A stretch of 64,000 bases of DNA from positions 23,795 through 87,794 of the forward strand of contig DASPRM010000157.1 in NCBI GenBank assembly GCA_035624455.1, read 5' to 3'. The notes beneath the pieces are model-generated. The model made no database searches. It saw nothing but the letters and a program-made list of their open reading frames with translations, and was not told the origin of the DNA. Position numbers and translations under genes: made by a program. This document shows, in pieces, positions 9,226-18,066 of the stretch (position 1 is its first letter; each line of letters begins with the position of its first letter). Source of the stretch: Terriglobales bacterium (GTDB taxonomy: Bacteria > Acidobacteriota > Terriglobia > Terriglobales > Acidobacteriaceae).

Positions 9226-9942
9226 CTAATCCTTGTTTTGCGTACCCCTTCGCTCTGCTGGCAACGCACTCCCGATGGCGCTCCGCACCGCACTGATCAG
9301 TTCCTCGCGCTCGGCGAAGTGGCGGGGGGCAATGGGCGCATGAAACACGATTCGCGCCCGGCCGGGCTTCGCCACATAATGCCCCTTCGGCAGCAATTCC
9401 TCTGTGCCCACGATGGTGATTGGCACGATCGGCACTCCCGTATCCATCGCCAGGTAAAACGCGCCTTTCTTGAACGGCTGCAGCTTGCCGTCCGGCGAGC
9501 GCGTTCCCTCCGGAAACACCGTCATGTTCAGCCCTGACCGCACCACCTGTTCGGCTTCTCGAACGCTGGCGATAGCCGCATCACGGTTGCTGCGATCTAT
9601 GGGCACAAGCTGACCCATCACCATCGCTCTACCCAAGATCGGGATCCTGAACAGCTCCTTCTTCACCAGCACCGACGTCCTTCCTGGAATCAGAGGGATC
9701 AGCAGCGGCGGGTCCAGGTTTGATACATGGTTCGACATGAAAATGTAATTGCGATTTTCAAGCCGATCCCTGCCAACCACCTGCCAGCGAACGCCGGAAA
9801 TGCGTACCCCTGCCAGGGCTATCCACATCGCTGCCCGGTAAAGAGCACTAACATCTCCCGTCAGAAATGTCAGCGGAAAGCCCCACAGCGCCGTAAGCGG
9901 CACCATGGCAGCCCAGAAGATGAGGGTTAAAAGTGAGCGCAT
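9226..9942 (-). CDS. Lysophospholipid acyltransferase (PlsC family)
   Basis: Probable 1-acyl-sn-glycerol-3-phosphate acyltransferase, adding the second acyl chain to make phosphatidic acid at the inner membrane. From the chosen ATG it has 238 residues. A hydrophobic N-terminal segment (residues 1-30) anchors it to the membrane. The catalytic NHVSNLD (H72, D77) is followed by KKELFRIPILGRAM and the substrate-binding FPEGTRS (143-149), then VPIVPITIVGT. The open frame extends 18 residues further upstream to 9996, but the segment after 9942 begins like a normal PlsC. Family members also act in other acylations, so exact substrate is open. Confidence 0.9.
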   Translation of the reverse strand: MRSLLTLIFWAAMVPLTALWGFPLTFLTGDVSALYRAAMWIALAGVRISGVRWQVVGRDRLENRNYIFMSNHVSNLDPPLLIPLIPGRTSVLVKKELFRIPILGRAMVMGQLVPIDRSNRDAAIASVREAEQVVRSGLNMTVFPEGTRSPDGKLQPFKKGAFYLAMDTGVPIVPITIVGTEELLPKGHYVAKPGRARIVFHAPIAPRHFAEREELISAVRSAIGSALPAERRGTQNKD

Positions 9943-10029
9943 GACATTCGGATGAAAGCAGAAGACTCCGAGGGATGCCGCTTTGACTGGGTGCAAATGC
10001 TGATTGCTGGCTGCTGATTGCTGATTCTG

Positions 10030-11955
10030 CTAATCCCCCCTCACCCATGCCGCCCGCCTTTCTCGCTGCGCCACCGTGACATCCGTCGCATCCATCAAGC
10101 TGAACTCCGGTTCCTCCTTCCCCGCCAGCTTGATCTTGACCTCGCGTGTGCCATGCGCGCCCCGAATTCGGAACCGAACCGTACTTCCTACCGGCCTTTG
10201 CGCAAGCTTCGCGGCCATGTCTGGCGTAACTGCCCGGCCATCCACCTGCTCAATGGTATCGCCCATGGCCAGCGCCGCTTTCGCCGCATCACTTCCCGGC
10301 TCGACCGAGATCACCACGGGCTTGCCGCCAAAATTGGCGCTGGCGAGAAATCCTGGATCCGCGCTTAACACCATGCGACGCTCGAGCCTCAAGCCTATGG
10401 ATTGAAAAAATTGGTCGTAGGGAATTTCTTCCACGCCGGCAATGTACTTATGAAAGAAATCGGCAAAATTCGCTCCCGTCAGCTTTTCTGCCGCTTCCCG
10501 CACACCATCGGAATCCGCGTAGTACCGATGATTACGCGCATAGGTTTCATTCATCCACTGGAACAGATCGCGCAGCGACTTCTTGCCGTTTGTCGCGTCC
10601 CGCATAGCCAAGTCCAACAGCACGCCCACGATCTCGCCCTTGTTGTAATAGGAAATGCTTCGCGCCGGCAGACGGTAGTAAGCGTATTTCTCCAACCATG
10701 CATCCAGACTGGACTGCTCCACCGACTGTGTCAGACGTGCTGGACGGGTTTCCAGCAGCTTGATTTGGTATGCCAGGCGGCGTAAGTACTCCTGCTCGCC
10801 TATCAGCCCGGCGCGCACCAGCATGTGCTCCGCTACCGTGCTGGTCACGCCTTCGGCAAACCATAGTGCGCGCGTGTAGTTTTCGCGGGTGTAATCAATC
10901 GGCTCCAGCGATTGCGGGCGGATCCGCTTCACATTCCAGACGTGAAAAAATTCGTGCGCGCTCACACTGGCAACAGAATCAGGATCTTCGCTCGCCCTGC
11001 CGGCATTGGTATCGATGGCCGTCGAATGGGCATGCTCCATTCCTCCACCCGCAGGCCCGCGCGGAAAATGGTAGATGAATACGTAGCGCTCGACTGGACG
11101 GTCCTGCATCCAGTCGGTCTCAGCCGTAACGATCTTGCGCAGCATCTCCCGCAGCGAATTCAAGTCATAGTCCCCGGGGTCGGCATCGACAGCGATCATA
11201 TAGCGGGAGCCGGCTTCGTCGAACCATGTCTGCTGGCAGCGACAGAACTCGACTGGCGAATCCACGAGCTGGTCGTAGCTGGTGTCTCCCACCGAAACTA
11301 TCCGAGCGCCGCCGGACTCGGCCTCCCCCTCTTCTGACGCTCCGCTTACCACCTTCCAGTCTCGCGGCATGTCTTTAAAGTAGACTCGATGCCGCTTGCT
11401 CCTCATCCCTGGGTCATACATCAGGATCAGCGCCAGATTGAGAAAGCCATGTTCGGGATTCAGCTGCGCTCCAAAAGGACCTGGCATATCGGCGAAGACG
11501 TTGTACGCCACGATCGCCCCGCGCTCCGTCCCCCCGATGTGCCACGCCGTCTTGTCGATCTGGCGCACCGCGAGCGCAGCGCCCCAGGGATCGTGGGCGC
11601 TCACTGCCGGTATGTATTGCGCAAAATCGCGAATCTGATACAGCCCGTTCCACGCCGGCATCTGCACCTCGCGATCCGCGGATCCCCCTGGAAGCTGCAT
11701 CTCCACCTGCACCAGGTGTTGATCGCGTTTAGCAAGCGAAACCGTGTAAACAACTGACGCTAAACTGTGGGGAGCTCGCGAGTCCGCCTGGCGAGGCTGA
11801 GATTGCGAAGCTCGGGGCGGCGGGATCTGAGCCGGCGAAGGAGCGGTCGTCGCCTGGCTGGCAAGCGCCGCGACTGCCTCGCTTGCCGCAAGCGGAGCCG
11901 TGATAGCGAAGATGGCGAGGACAATACGAAGACTTCGAATTTCGCCGCAGATCAA
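10030..11955 (-). CDS. M61 family metallopeptidase with PDZ domain
   Basis: Predicted exported zinc aminopeptidase of the M61 (glycyl aminopeptidase-like) family, 641 residues. An N-terminal hydrophobic segment (about 8-28) looks like a signal peptide and is followed by a Pro/Ala/Ser-rich linker. The zinc site HEFFH (334-338) has its third ligand at E368 in WFAEGVT. A C-terminal PDZ domain (about 545-610) contains VEPGSDAAKAALAMGDTIEQ. The start is TTG, overlapping the stop of mpl by 4 bases, so translation is probably coupled. Its substrate is unknown; the neighbours suggest a cell-envelope role. Confidence 0.88.
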   Translation of the reverse strand: MICGEIRSLRIVLAIFAITAPLAASEAVAALASQATTAPSPAQIPPPRASQSQPRQADSRAPHSLASVVYTVSLAKRDQHLVQVEMQLPGGSADREVQMPAWNGLYQIRDFAQYIPAVSAHDPWGAALAVRQIDKTAWHIGGTERGAIVAYNVFADMPGPFGAQLNPEHGFLNLALILMYDPGMRSKRHRVYFKDMPRDWKVVSGASEEGEAESGGARIVSVGDTSYDQLVDSPVEFCRCQQTWFDEAGSRYMIAVDADPGDYDLNSLREMLRKIVTAETDWMQDRPVERYVFIYHFPRGPAGGGMEHAHSTAIDTNAGRASEDPDSVASVSAHEFFHVWNVKRIRPQSLEPIDYTRENYTRALWFAEGVTSTVAEHMLVRAGLIGEQEYLRRLAYQIKLLETRPARLTQSVEQSSLDAWLEKYAYYRLPARSISYYNKGEIVGVLLDLAMRDATNGKKSLRDLFQWMNETYARNHRYYADSDGVREAAEKLTGANFADFFHKYIAGVEEIPYDQFFQSIGLRLERRMVLSADPGFLASANFGGKPVVISVEPGSDAAKAALAMGDTIEQVDGRAVTPDMAAKLAQRPVGSTVRFRIRGAHGTREVKIKLAGKEEPEFSLMDATDVTVAQRERRAAWVRGD

Positions 11956-13373
11956 GCGGGTGCACTTACCTCGCGCAGGGCTTGTAGCCGGGCCGGAAGC
12001 TTCTCATAGATTCCGCCAAATCCGCCATTGGAAAGTATTGCCACCACATCGCCCGAGCGCAACTCCGGCGCGATCGCAACGACAATCTCGTCGGCATTCG
12101 CTATCAGGCGTGCCTGCCTGCCATTGCGATTCAGATCGGCAATCACTGCGGCTGCATCCAGCCGTTCGCGCGCAGGCACCGCTTCGGGCTTGAATATCGC
12201 TGCCACTACGACCTGGTCGGCCTTCGACAGCGCACTCACCAGTTCTTTCTGAAAAACATTCCGGCGCAGTGTGTTCGATCGCGGTTCCAGCACCGCCCAT
12301 AACCGGCGCCCGGGATAGCGGGTCTGCAGTGCTTTCAGCGTTTGCTCAATTGCTGTCGGATGGTGCGCAAAATCGTCGATGATGGTGATCCCATTTACCT
12401 CCGCGCACACCTCGAGCCGCCGCTTCACGCTCTTGAAAGTCTTAAGCGCTCGCTGGATCGCCTCCATCCCGATGCCGTATCCCGCAGCCATCGCAGCAGC
12501 CGCCGTCGCGTTCAACAGGTTGTATTCGCCGGCCAGCGGAAATTCGAAGCTGCCCCAGCCCACGCCGTTGAGCAGAATCCTCCAGGCGGTTCGCTCCGCC
12601 TCATAGCGCACATCCACAATACGCCACTGCGAACTAGGCCTGAACCCATATCGCTCCACCGGGCAGAAGGCGTGAGCCACGCACTCATCCACGTTCGCGC
12701 TGCCATCCCAGGCGACAATCCGGCCGCGACGAGGAACCAGGTTGACCAGGCGCTTGAACGCCGTCTTGACCGCCTCCAGATCGGCGTAAATGTCAGCATG
12801 ATCAAATTCCACTGAGGTCAGAATCACGGCGTCCGGGAAGTAATGGAGAAATTTCGGCCCTTTGTCGAAGAATGCCGTGTCGTATTCGTCCCCTTCGATA
12901 ACGAAGTTCCGCCCTCGTCCCAGTCCAAAGCTGCTTTGGAAATTCTCGGCGATACCGCCCACCAGAAATGACGGCTCCTGGCCTGCGCTCTCGAATATCC
13001 AGGCCAGCATCGAGGTGGTTGTTGTTTTGCCATGGGTGCCGGCGACCGCGATCACTTCGCGTCCGCTGAGAAATTCATCGTGCAGGATCTGCGGAAGCGA
13101 CTGAAACGGAATCCGCTGGTCCACAACTTCCTCTAGCTCGACGTTGCCGCGTGAAATCGCATTGCCCACTATTACCAGATCCGGGCGCGGCTCCAGGTTG
13201 CCTGCAGCAAACGGCTGTGCCAGCGGAATTCCCAGCGACTCCAGAAAATCCGACATCGGTGGGTACGCCGCGGCATCCGACCCCGTTACCCGAAAGCCGC
13301 GCTCCTTCAACATGCCTGCCAACGACGCCATCGCCGTTCCACAGATCCCGATCAAATGAATATGTTTTGACAA
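11952..13373 (-). CDS. mpl: UDP-N-acetylmuramate--tripeptide ligase (murein recycling)
   Basis: Ligates recycled L-Ala-gamma-D-Glu-meso-DAP tripeptide to UDP-MurNAc using ATP, short-cutting peptidoglycan synthesis. It has 473 residues. The N-terminal Rossmann-like segment HIHLIGICGTAMASLAGMLK carries the Mpl-type signature, followed by the ATP loop AGTHGKTTTTS (111-121), IEGDEYDTAFFDKGPKF and the C-terminal FAHHPTAI and EPRSNT motifs. The EYDTAFFDKGPKF segment separates it from MurC. The start is TTG. Only 3 bases separate it from the upstream S66 peptidase gene, which fits a murein recycling operon. Confidence 0.94.
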   Translation of the reverse strand: MSKHIHLIGICGTAMASLAGMLKERGFRVTGSDAAAYPPMSDFLESLGIPLAQPFAAGNLEPRPDLVIVGNAISRGNVELEEVVDQRIPFQSLPQILHDEFLSGREVIAVAGTHGKTTTTSMLAWIFESAGQEPSFLVGGIAENFQSSFGLGRGRNFVIEGDEYDTAFFDKGPKFLHYFPDAVILTSVEFDHADIYADLEAVKTAFKRLVNLVPRRGRIVAWDGSANVDECVAHAFCPVERYGFRPSSQWRIVDVRYEAERTAWRILLNGVGWGSFEFPLAGEYNLLNATAAAAMAAGYGIGMEAIQRALKTFKSVKRRLEVCAEVNGITIIDDFAHHPTAIEQTLKALQTRYPGRRLWAVLEPRSNTLRRNVFQKELVSALSKADQVVVAAIFKPEAVPARERLDAAAVIADLNRNGRQARLIANADEIVVAIAPELRSGDVVAILSNGGFGGIYEKLPARLQALREVSAPA

Positions 13374-13376
13374 ATG

Positions 13377-14372
13377 TTATCCGTTGAGACTCAAGTTCGA
13401 CTGCACCTGTGCAGGTACCACTGGTGCAGTTGCTGACTCCAGGAAGGTCAGGCTTGCTCCCTCTTCATAATCGACATCCAGCCGAACCTGTACCCCAAAC
13501 GGCAGAGTCATGTTTCCGTACGGCACGTGTCCCGAAGGCAAGCCAAACGCCACCGGCACGCGCAGCTCCCGCAAAATCCGGCGCACGACATCCTCCAGCC
13601 TGTATTCCTGCTCGCCGGGCTGCTCACAGTCCATCATCTCGCCGAAAATGAACCCCGCAACCTTATCCAGCTTGCCGGCATACTTCATCTGCATCAGCAT
13701 GCGGTCCACTTGATAGGGCTTCGTCCCCACGTCTTCGATGAAGAGTATCGTGCCTTCAGTGTCGATCTCATACGGTGTCCCCACGGAAGCCGCCAGGATC
13801 GACAAGCACCCACCGTACAGAATTCCCTCGGCAGAACCACGGATAAGCGGCCGGAATCCAAGCACCGCTTTTCCGTCCAGCGTCCAACGCTCCCTTCCCG
13901 ACACCGCCGCCTGCCACGCCGCCACGTGCACTCCATCTGGCCTGGCAAAATCCTTGGTGACCATCGGACCGTGAAAGCACACGATCCCGGCGTCCACCAT
14001 TCGGGTGAGCAGGCACGTCATATCGCTGTAACCCACAAAAATTTTCGGATACCTCCGCAGGCGCTCCAGATTCATGTGAGGAAGAAGATAATTGCTGCCG
14101 TATCCTCCGCGAGCGCAGATCACCGCATGTACGTCGTCGCGCTCGAACATCTCTTCGATATCGCGCGCTCGCTGATCCGGCGGGCCGGCAAAGTAGATGT
14201 CATGGTCGAAAATATTGTCGAAGTAGAACGGCTTGTACCCCATCCGCCGCAGCTGGTCACACCCCGCTTCCAGCAACTCGCGCTTGATTGAGCTGGCCGG
14301 CGCCACTATACCCACCGTGTCACCAGGTTGAAGTGGTGGCGGTTTTCGCAAAATGTCGGGAGATCGGGACAT
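13377..14372 (-). CDS. LD-carboxypeptidase, S66 family
   Basis: Serine peptidase that removes the terminal D-Ala from tetrapeptide muropeptides (L,D bond) in the cytoplasm, which makes the tripeptide used by Mpl. From the ATG at 14372 it has 331 residues. The nucleophile is S116 in VGYSDMTCL. The Glu and His of the Ser-Glu-His triad lie in FIEDVGTKPYQ and PSGHVPYGNMTLP. ARGGYGSNYLL is another family motif. A TTG 30 bases upstream (14402) could also start the gene. It directly precedes mpl. Confidence 0.92.
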   Translation of the reverse strand: MSRSPDILRKPPPLQPGDTVGIVAPASSIKRELLEAGCDQLRRMGYKPFYFDNIFDHDIYFAGPPDQRARDIEEMFERDDVHAVICARGGYGSNYLLPHMNLERLRRYPKIFVGYSDMTCLLTRMVDAGIVCFHGPMVTKDFARPDGVHVAAWQAAVSGRERWTLDGKAVLGFRPLIRGSAEGILYGGCLSILAASVGTPYEIDTEGTILFIEDVGTKPYQVDRMLMQMKYAGKLDKVAGFIFGEMMDCEQPGEQEYRLEDVVRRILRELRVPVAFGLPSGHVPYGNMTLPFGVQVRLDVDYEEGASLTFLESATAPVVPAQVQSNLSLNG

Positions 14373-14486
14373 TAACGCATCAATCTTAATCGAGGACTTC
14401 AAGAATTGGATATGAGTGCCCTTGATTCCAAAAGCTGCTGAACTTCGGGAGCGGCCATTCAGGTCTTGATCCCGCAGCTCCTGAAA

Positions 14487-14521
14487 GTGCCCCGTTCAAG
14501 CGAAGCTTGGGCGGGGTTTTT
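14487..14521 (+). terminator. Terminator-like hairpin repeat, copy A
   Basis: CCCCGTTCAAGC-GAA-GCTTGGGCGGGG forms a 12-bp RNA stem with two G-U pairs and a 3-nt loop, followed by TTTTT on the plus strand. This is an ideal intrinsic terminator, but both flanking genes (S66 peptidase and dapF) are on the minus strand, where no U-run follows the stem. A near-identical copy at 53031-53065 follows fadE. Probably a mobile or copied hairpin. Confidence 0.65.
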
Positions 14522-14576
14522 CCAGTTCGTGCACTCTGTCTCGCTTCAGCGGAGTTCGCCGTTCCGATTTACCCGA

Positions 14577-15368
14577 TCACAAATAGAACTCCCCCTCGCA
14601 CAGAATCTGCGCCGGCCCGGTCAGGATGACCTCACTATTCCATTCCACGATCTGCGCCCCTCCCGGACTCACCACCTTCACCGGGGACCGTGCCTTCCCG
14701 GCAAAAATCGAAGCCACCGCCGCCGCACATGAGCCCGTTCCCGAGGACTGGGTCTCTCCTGCTCCCCTCTCGAAAATGCGAATTTCAATTTCTGAGCTGC
14801 TCCTTGCTCTTACGAGCTCAACATTCATGCCCTGCTTGAAGTTTCGATGTGTACTGATCACGCTGGCTTCGCCCTGCCAGTCTGGCTCGAAATCGTCCAC
14901 CAGCATCACGAAATGTGGATTTCCCATCGAGACCGGAATGCCCTCGACTTGTCCTGTGTAAAGTTCCAACCTGATCGGATCTTTCACCACCGCCTCACCC
15001 ATGCTCATTTGAAATTCGAAATTCATCCCCTCCTGCCGAGTCAGTATGCAGCGCTTCACTCCAGCGTCAGTCTGGATTTTCAACTCCTTCTTGCCCGTTT
15101 GATGCGTCAGCCAGGCAGCGACACAGCGTGTCCCATTTCCAGACACCTCGGCCCCCGAGCCATCCGCGTTGTAGAGCTTCACTCGAATATCAGCGACATC
15201 ATTCTGCTCGGGGATGAGCCACTCCACGCCATCGGCGCCGACACCAAGGTGGCGCTCGCAAATCCTGCGCGTCAACTCCGGCATGTCTGCGGGCTTGGCG
15301 TGCTTGCCTTCAATCAGGATGAAGTCATTGCCACAGGCCGTGGCCTTCACGAACGGCAGTGATGGCAT
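14577..15368 (-). CDS. dapF: Diaminopimelate epimerase family protein with both catalytic cysteines replaced by serine
   Basis: DapF converts LL- to meso-diaminopimelate for lysine and peptidoglycan. The 263-residue protein has the two-domain family layout: KATACGNDF (8-16), GVGADGVEW (42-50), YNADGS (66-71), VSMGNPHFV (146-154), KQGMNVELV (178-186) and FERGAGET (199-206). In E. coli the two acid/base cysteines lie in CGNG and CGTG. Here these are SGNG (S76, codon TCT at 15143-15141) and SGTG (S209, codon TCG at 14744-14742). Flanking residues and the secondary cysteines C82 and C214 are conserved, so decay is unlikely. The ATG at 15368 begins the usual MPSLPFVKA start. Whether it is an active DAP epimerase is open. 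Confidence 0.88.
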   Translation of the reverse strand: MPSLPFVKATACGNDFILIEGKHAKPADMPELTRRICERHLGVGADGVEWLIPEQNDVADIRVKLYNADGSGAEVSGNGTRCVAAWLTHQTGKKELKIQTDAGVKRCILTRQEGMNFEFQMSMGEAVVKDPIRLELYTGQVEGIPVSMGNPHFVMLVDDFEPDWQGEASVISTHRNFKQGMNVELVRARSSSEIEIRIFERGAGETQSSGTGSCAAAVASIFAGKARSPVKVVSPGGAQIVEWNSEVILTGPAQILCEGEFYL

Positions 15369-15406
15369 GGAGACAGAATTGTAACGCGTGCGCCAGTTGC
15401 CGCTGA

Positions 15407-17146
15407 TCACCTGCTCTTCTCACTCCCTCCTCTCTCCAGGCTGTGATAAATCGTTACCGGTGGTTGACCTTCGGACCGGACAAAGCTCACGGCCTCCAAC
15501 CCCTGCGGATGTGCCCGCACCGCCTGGTAGACGGCATCGCCCTCACTTGCGACCACAAAATCTGCGGCTCCGGCTGGATGCCCGAGCGCTGGTTCCCAGA
15601 CGTGGCGATTCGTCTCGTTGATGGTGCGGCGCAGCGGCATCCCGATCCGTTGCAAAGCCCCGCTATACGCGCCGGTGTACATCAGCACTGTCGCATCCGG
15701 TGGCAGTTTTTCCAGTTCCGCCGCCAGCTTCCGCTCCAGAGAAATGCGGGTGCGCGAATTCACCATCGCTTCCCGCAGGCAGATCGGCACCTCGCGCAAG
15801 CAACTCACATAACTCAGAACGACAAATGTCGCTGCTATCGAAACCACTCCTGGTCGTAACCACCCACCGCGGATTCGCGTTAGCAACGCAAATAGTACGA
15901 GCGCAAGCAGAACTACAAAGGCCGGCACCAGCTGCGTCCCGTACCGAACGTTGTAGTACGAATACGGCCACCATTGCGGCAGAAAGATCGGTACGCTCCC
16001 CCAGGCTATCGACAACACGTAGAACGGCAGCGGCACGCTAAGCAGCAGCCACGGCCAAAGCGGCCGCAGATAGAACGCAATCAGCAAGGATCCCAGCACC
16101 GCCGTCCACAGCCACGCCTTTCTTTGCCACGAAGTAGTTTCCCAGTTACCCGCCAGGTTGAGCTCAGCTGATTCGACAAAGAAAATCGCCGCCACCTTCG
16201 GGCTTTTCCATCCGGGATGATAGGAATCGCCCGGTTTGTGCGTGCGCCGCTCAATCGTTCGCGCCGAGTAGGGACCGATGGCGAATGCTAATGGCCCTTC
16301 AAACCCTGCTGCATTCCAGACCAGCCACACTGCCGGCCCAACGGCAAGCAGACACGCGAACTTCAGGAGCGCGGACTTCCACGCCTGCTCACTGAAAGCA
16401 TGCATCCATGGCAACCCTCGCCGCCTTGCCTGCCATGCCAACGCCCCAAGTGCTGCCACCCCAAACACCAACGCCGCAAACCAGCCGTCGTATCGCGTGA
16501 AGACGCCCAGGAGCAGTAGCACGCCGCAACCCAGCAGGCTGCGCTGCGCCCGCTCGTCATCCCCGCGGTAAAGTTGAAAGAAAAACTGCGAAAAGAACAA
16601 AGTTGCCCAGATGAATACAGCCAGGTACACCGGCTCGGTCATGGCAGTTGACTGCAGATATAGCAGATTGGGATTTGCCGCGAACGCCAACGCAGCCAGC
16701 CAGCTCGCCACTCTGGCCTCACCCTTTCGGCCGGGGATCGCGCCCAAGCCTGCCCTCACCAGCCGAAAGATTCCCAGCGTCGAGGCCACATGCGCAATCA
16801 TCGAGGGAATCGATCCCCCAACGCCCGTGCGCCACATCCACTTCGCCACCACGAACGGCAGAATCAGGAAGTGAAGTAGTGGCAGCCAGACCGTCCCCAG
16901 CTCCAGCGGACCTGGCGTCCGCGAGTCAAACACCCGCCGCGCAATGTTGATGTGCGCAACCGCATCGCCATACAGCAATATCTCGCCCCGCAGGTAATAA
17001 AACAGAAAAGCAAGCCACGAGACGGAGATTACAATCAGCGCAAGCAGGTAATATTCCAGGACAGCGCACCCGCCGCTCTCAATTGCTGCTTCAGCAGGAA
17101 TTTCATTCCTGGGGGCGGGAATTTCGTGATCGGGGGTACTGCTCAT
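15407..17146 (-). CDS. Polytopic membrane glycosyltransferase-like protein (GT39/ArnT-like)
   Basis: An integral membrane protein of 579 residues with about 10-12 hydrophobic segments. The first long helix begins near residue 27, followed by a loop with YGDAVAHINIARRVFDS, a D-x-x-x-H/N pattern like that of GT39/ArnT-type transferases that use polyprenyl-linked sugars. SSAMTEPVYLA-like and TRYDGWFAAL segments also fit such enzymes. The C-terminal part (from about 460) is a soluble domain. Its 3' end is 38 bp before dapF, and its start overlaps the end of the pfkB-type gene by 4 bases. The donor and acceptor cannot be told from sequence. A general role in envelope glycan or protein glycosylation is inferred. 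Confidence 0.75.
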   Translation of the reverse strand: MSSTPDHEIPAPRNEIPAEAAIESGGCAVLEYYLLALIVISVSWLAFLFYYLRGEILLYGDAVAHINIARRVFDSRTPGPLELGTVWLPLLHFLILPFVVAKWMWRTGVGGSIPSMIAHVASTLGIFRLVRAGLGAIPGRKGEARVASWLAALAFAANPNLLYLQSTAMTEPVYLAVFIWATLFFSQFFFQLYRGDDERAQRSLLGCGVLLLLGVFTRYDGWFAALVFGVAALGALAWQARRRGLPWMHAFSEQAWKSALLKFACLLAVGPAVWLVWNAAGFEGPLAFAIGPYSARTIERRTHKPGDSYHPGWKSPKVAAIFFVESAELNLAGNWETTSWQRKAWLWTAVLGSLLIAFYLRPLWPWLLLSVPLPFYVLSIAWGSVPIFLPQWWPYSYYNVRYGTQLVPAFVVLLALVLFALLTRIRGGWLRPGVVSIAATFVVLSYVSCLREVPICLREAMVNSRTRISLERKLAAELEKLPPDATVLMYTGAYSGALQRIGMPLRRTINETNRHVWEPALGHPAGAADFVVASEGDAVYQAVRAHPQGLEAVSFVRSEGQPPVTIYHSLERGGSEKSR

Positions 17147-18066
17147 TCCAGGTGGGTCAGTTCGCGAAAAATCTCGAACCGTTCATCGATCTGCTCACGG
17201 GTAAGCGACAGCAGGCGTCTGGTGCCGAATGCCTCAACCGCGAACGACCCCATCACTCCGCCGTAGAACATGGCGCGCTTCAGCACCTCACGGTTGATCT
17301 CCCCCTGCGAGGCCAGATATCCCATGAACCCGCCGGCAAACGAATCTCCCGCTCCAGTTGGGTCCCGGACTTCGTCCAGCGGAAGGGTGGGAGCACGGAA
17401 CGGATGTCGCCCTATCCCGAACGCGCCTTCGCGGAAGAAAACCGTGGATCCGTATTCGCCATGCTTGGTGACCAGCGCCTTCGGTCCTATCGCCAGAACT
17501 TTTTGTGCGGCGCGTGGCAGGCTGGACTCTCGCGCCAGCATCTTCGCTTCCGCATCGTTGATCAGCAGCACGTCGATCAGCTTCAGCGTCTGCAGGAGCG
17601 GCTCACGGAAGCCATTGATCCAGTAATTCATGGTGTCGCCGCCCACTAGCCGGGCGCCGTTCATCTGCCGGCGTACATCCGCTTGCAACGTCGGATCGAT
17701 ATTGCCCAGGAATAGAAACTCAGTATCACGGTACTCGGTCGGGATCTTGGGCTGAAAATTCTGAAACACGTTCAGTTCCGTCACCTTCGTCTCAGCTTCA
17801 TTCGGATTGGAACCATATTCGCCTTCCCAGAAAAACGTCTTTCCCGGCGCTCGCTCCAGCCCTCGAATATCAATACCGTGCTTCTGGAACACCGCTTCCT
17901 GCGCCGGCCCAAAATCATCCCCAACAACTGCGACAATGCGAACTTCCGCAAAATAACTGGCAGCCAGCCCGAAGTATGTGGCTGATCCTCCCAACTCCCG
18001 CTCCACCTTCCCGGATGGCGACTGGATCGTGTCAAATGCAACTGAACCCACGGCCAGGATAGACAC
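17143..18066 (-). CDS. PfkB family sugar/nucleoside kinase
   Basis: Cytoplasmic kinase of the ribokinase/adenosine-kinase family, 307 residues. The N-terminal GGSATYFGLAASYF is PfkB signature 1. Signature 2, DPTGAGDSFAGGFMG (around 233-247), contains the catalytic aspartate and anion hole. The lid region is short. It starts with GTG immediately after the mtnP stop codon (no spacer) and overlaps the next gene by 4 bases, so the three are probably one transcript. The mtnP neighbour hints at a nucleoside or ribose substrate, but this is inference. Confidence 0.88.
   Translation of the reverse strand: MSILAVGSVAFDTIQSPSGKVERELGGSATYFGLAASYFAEVRIVAVVGDDFGPAQEAVFQKHGIDIRGLERAPGKTFFWEGEYGSNPNEAETKVTELNVFQNFQPKIPTEYRDTEFLFLGNIDPTLQADVRRQMNGARLVGGDTMNYWINGFREPLLQTLKLIDVLLINDAEAKMLARESSLPRAAQKVLAIGPKALVTKHGEYGSTVFFREGAFGIGRHPFRAPTLPLDEVRDPTGAGDSFAGGFMGYLASQGEINREVLKRAMFYGGVMGSFAVEAFGTRRLLSLTREQIDERFEIFRELTHLE

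Noticed and set aside
14577..15368. dapF as a pseudogene
   Set aside because: The frame is full length and all other active-site residues are kept. Paired Cys to Ser changes look like a variant, not decay.
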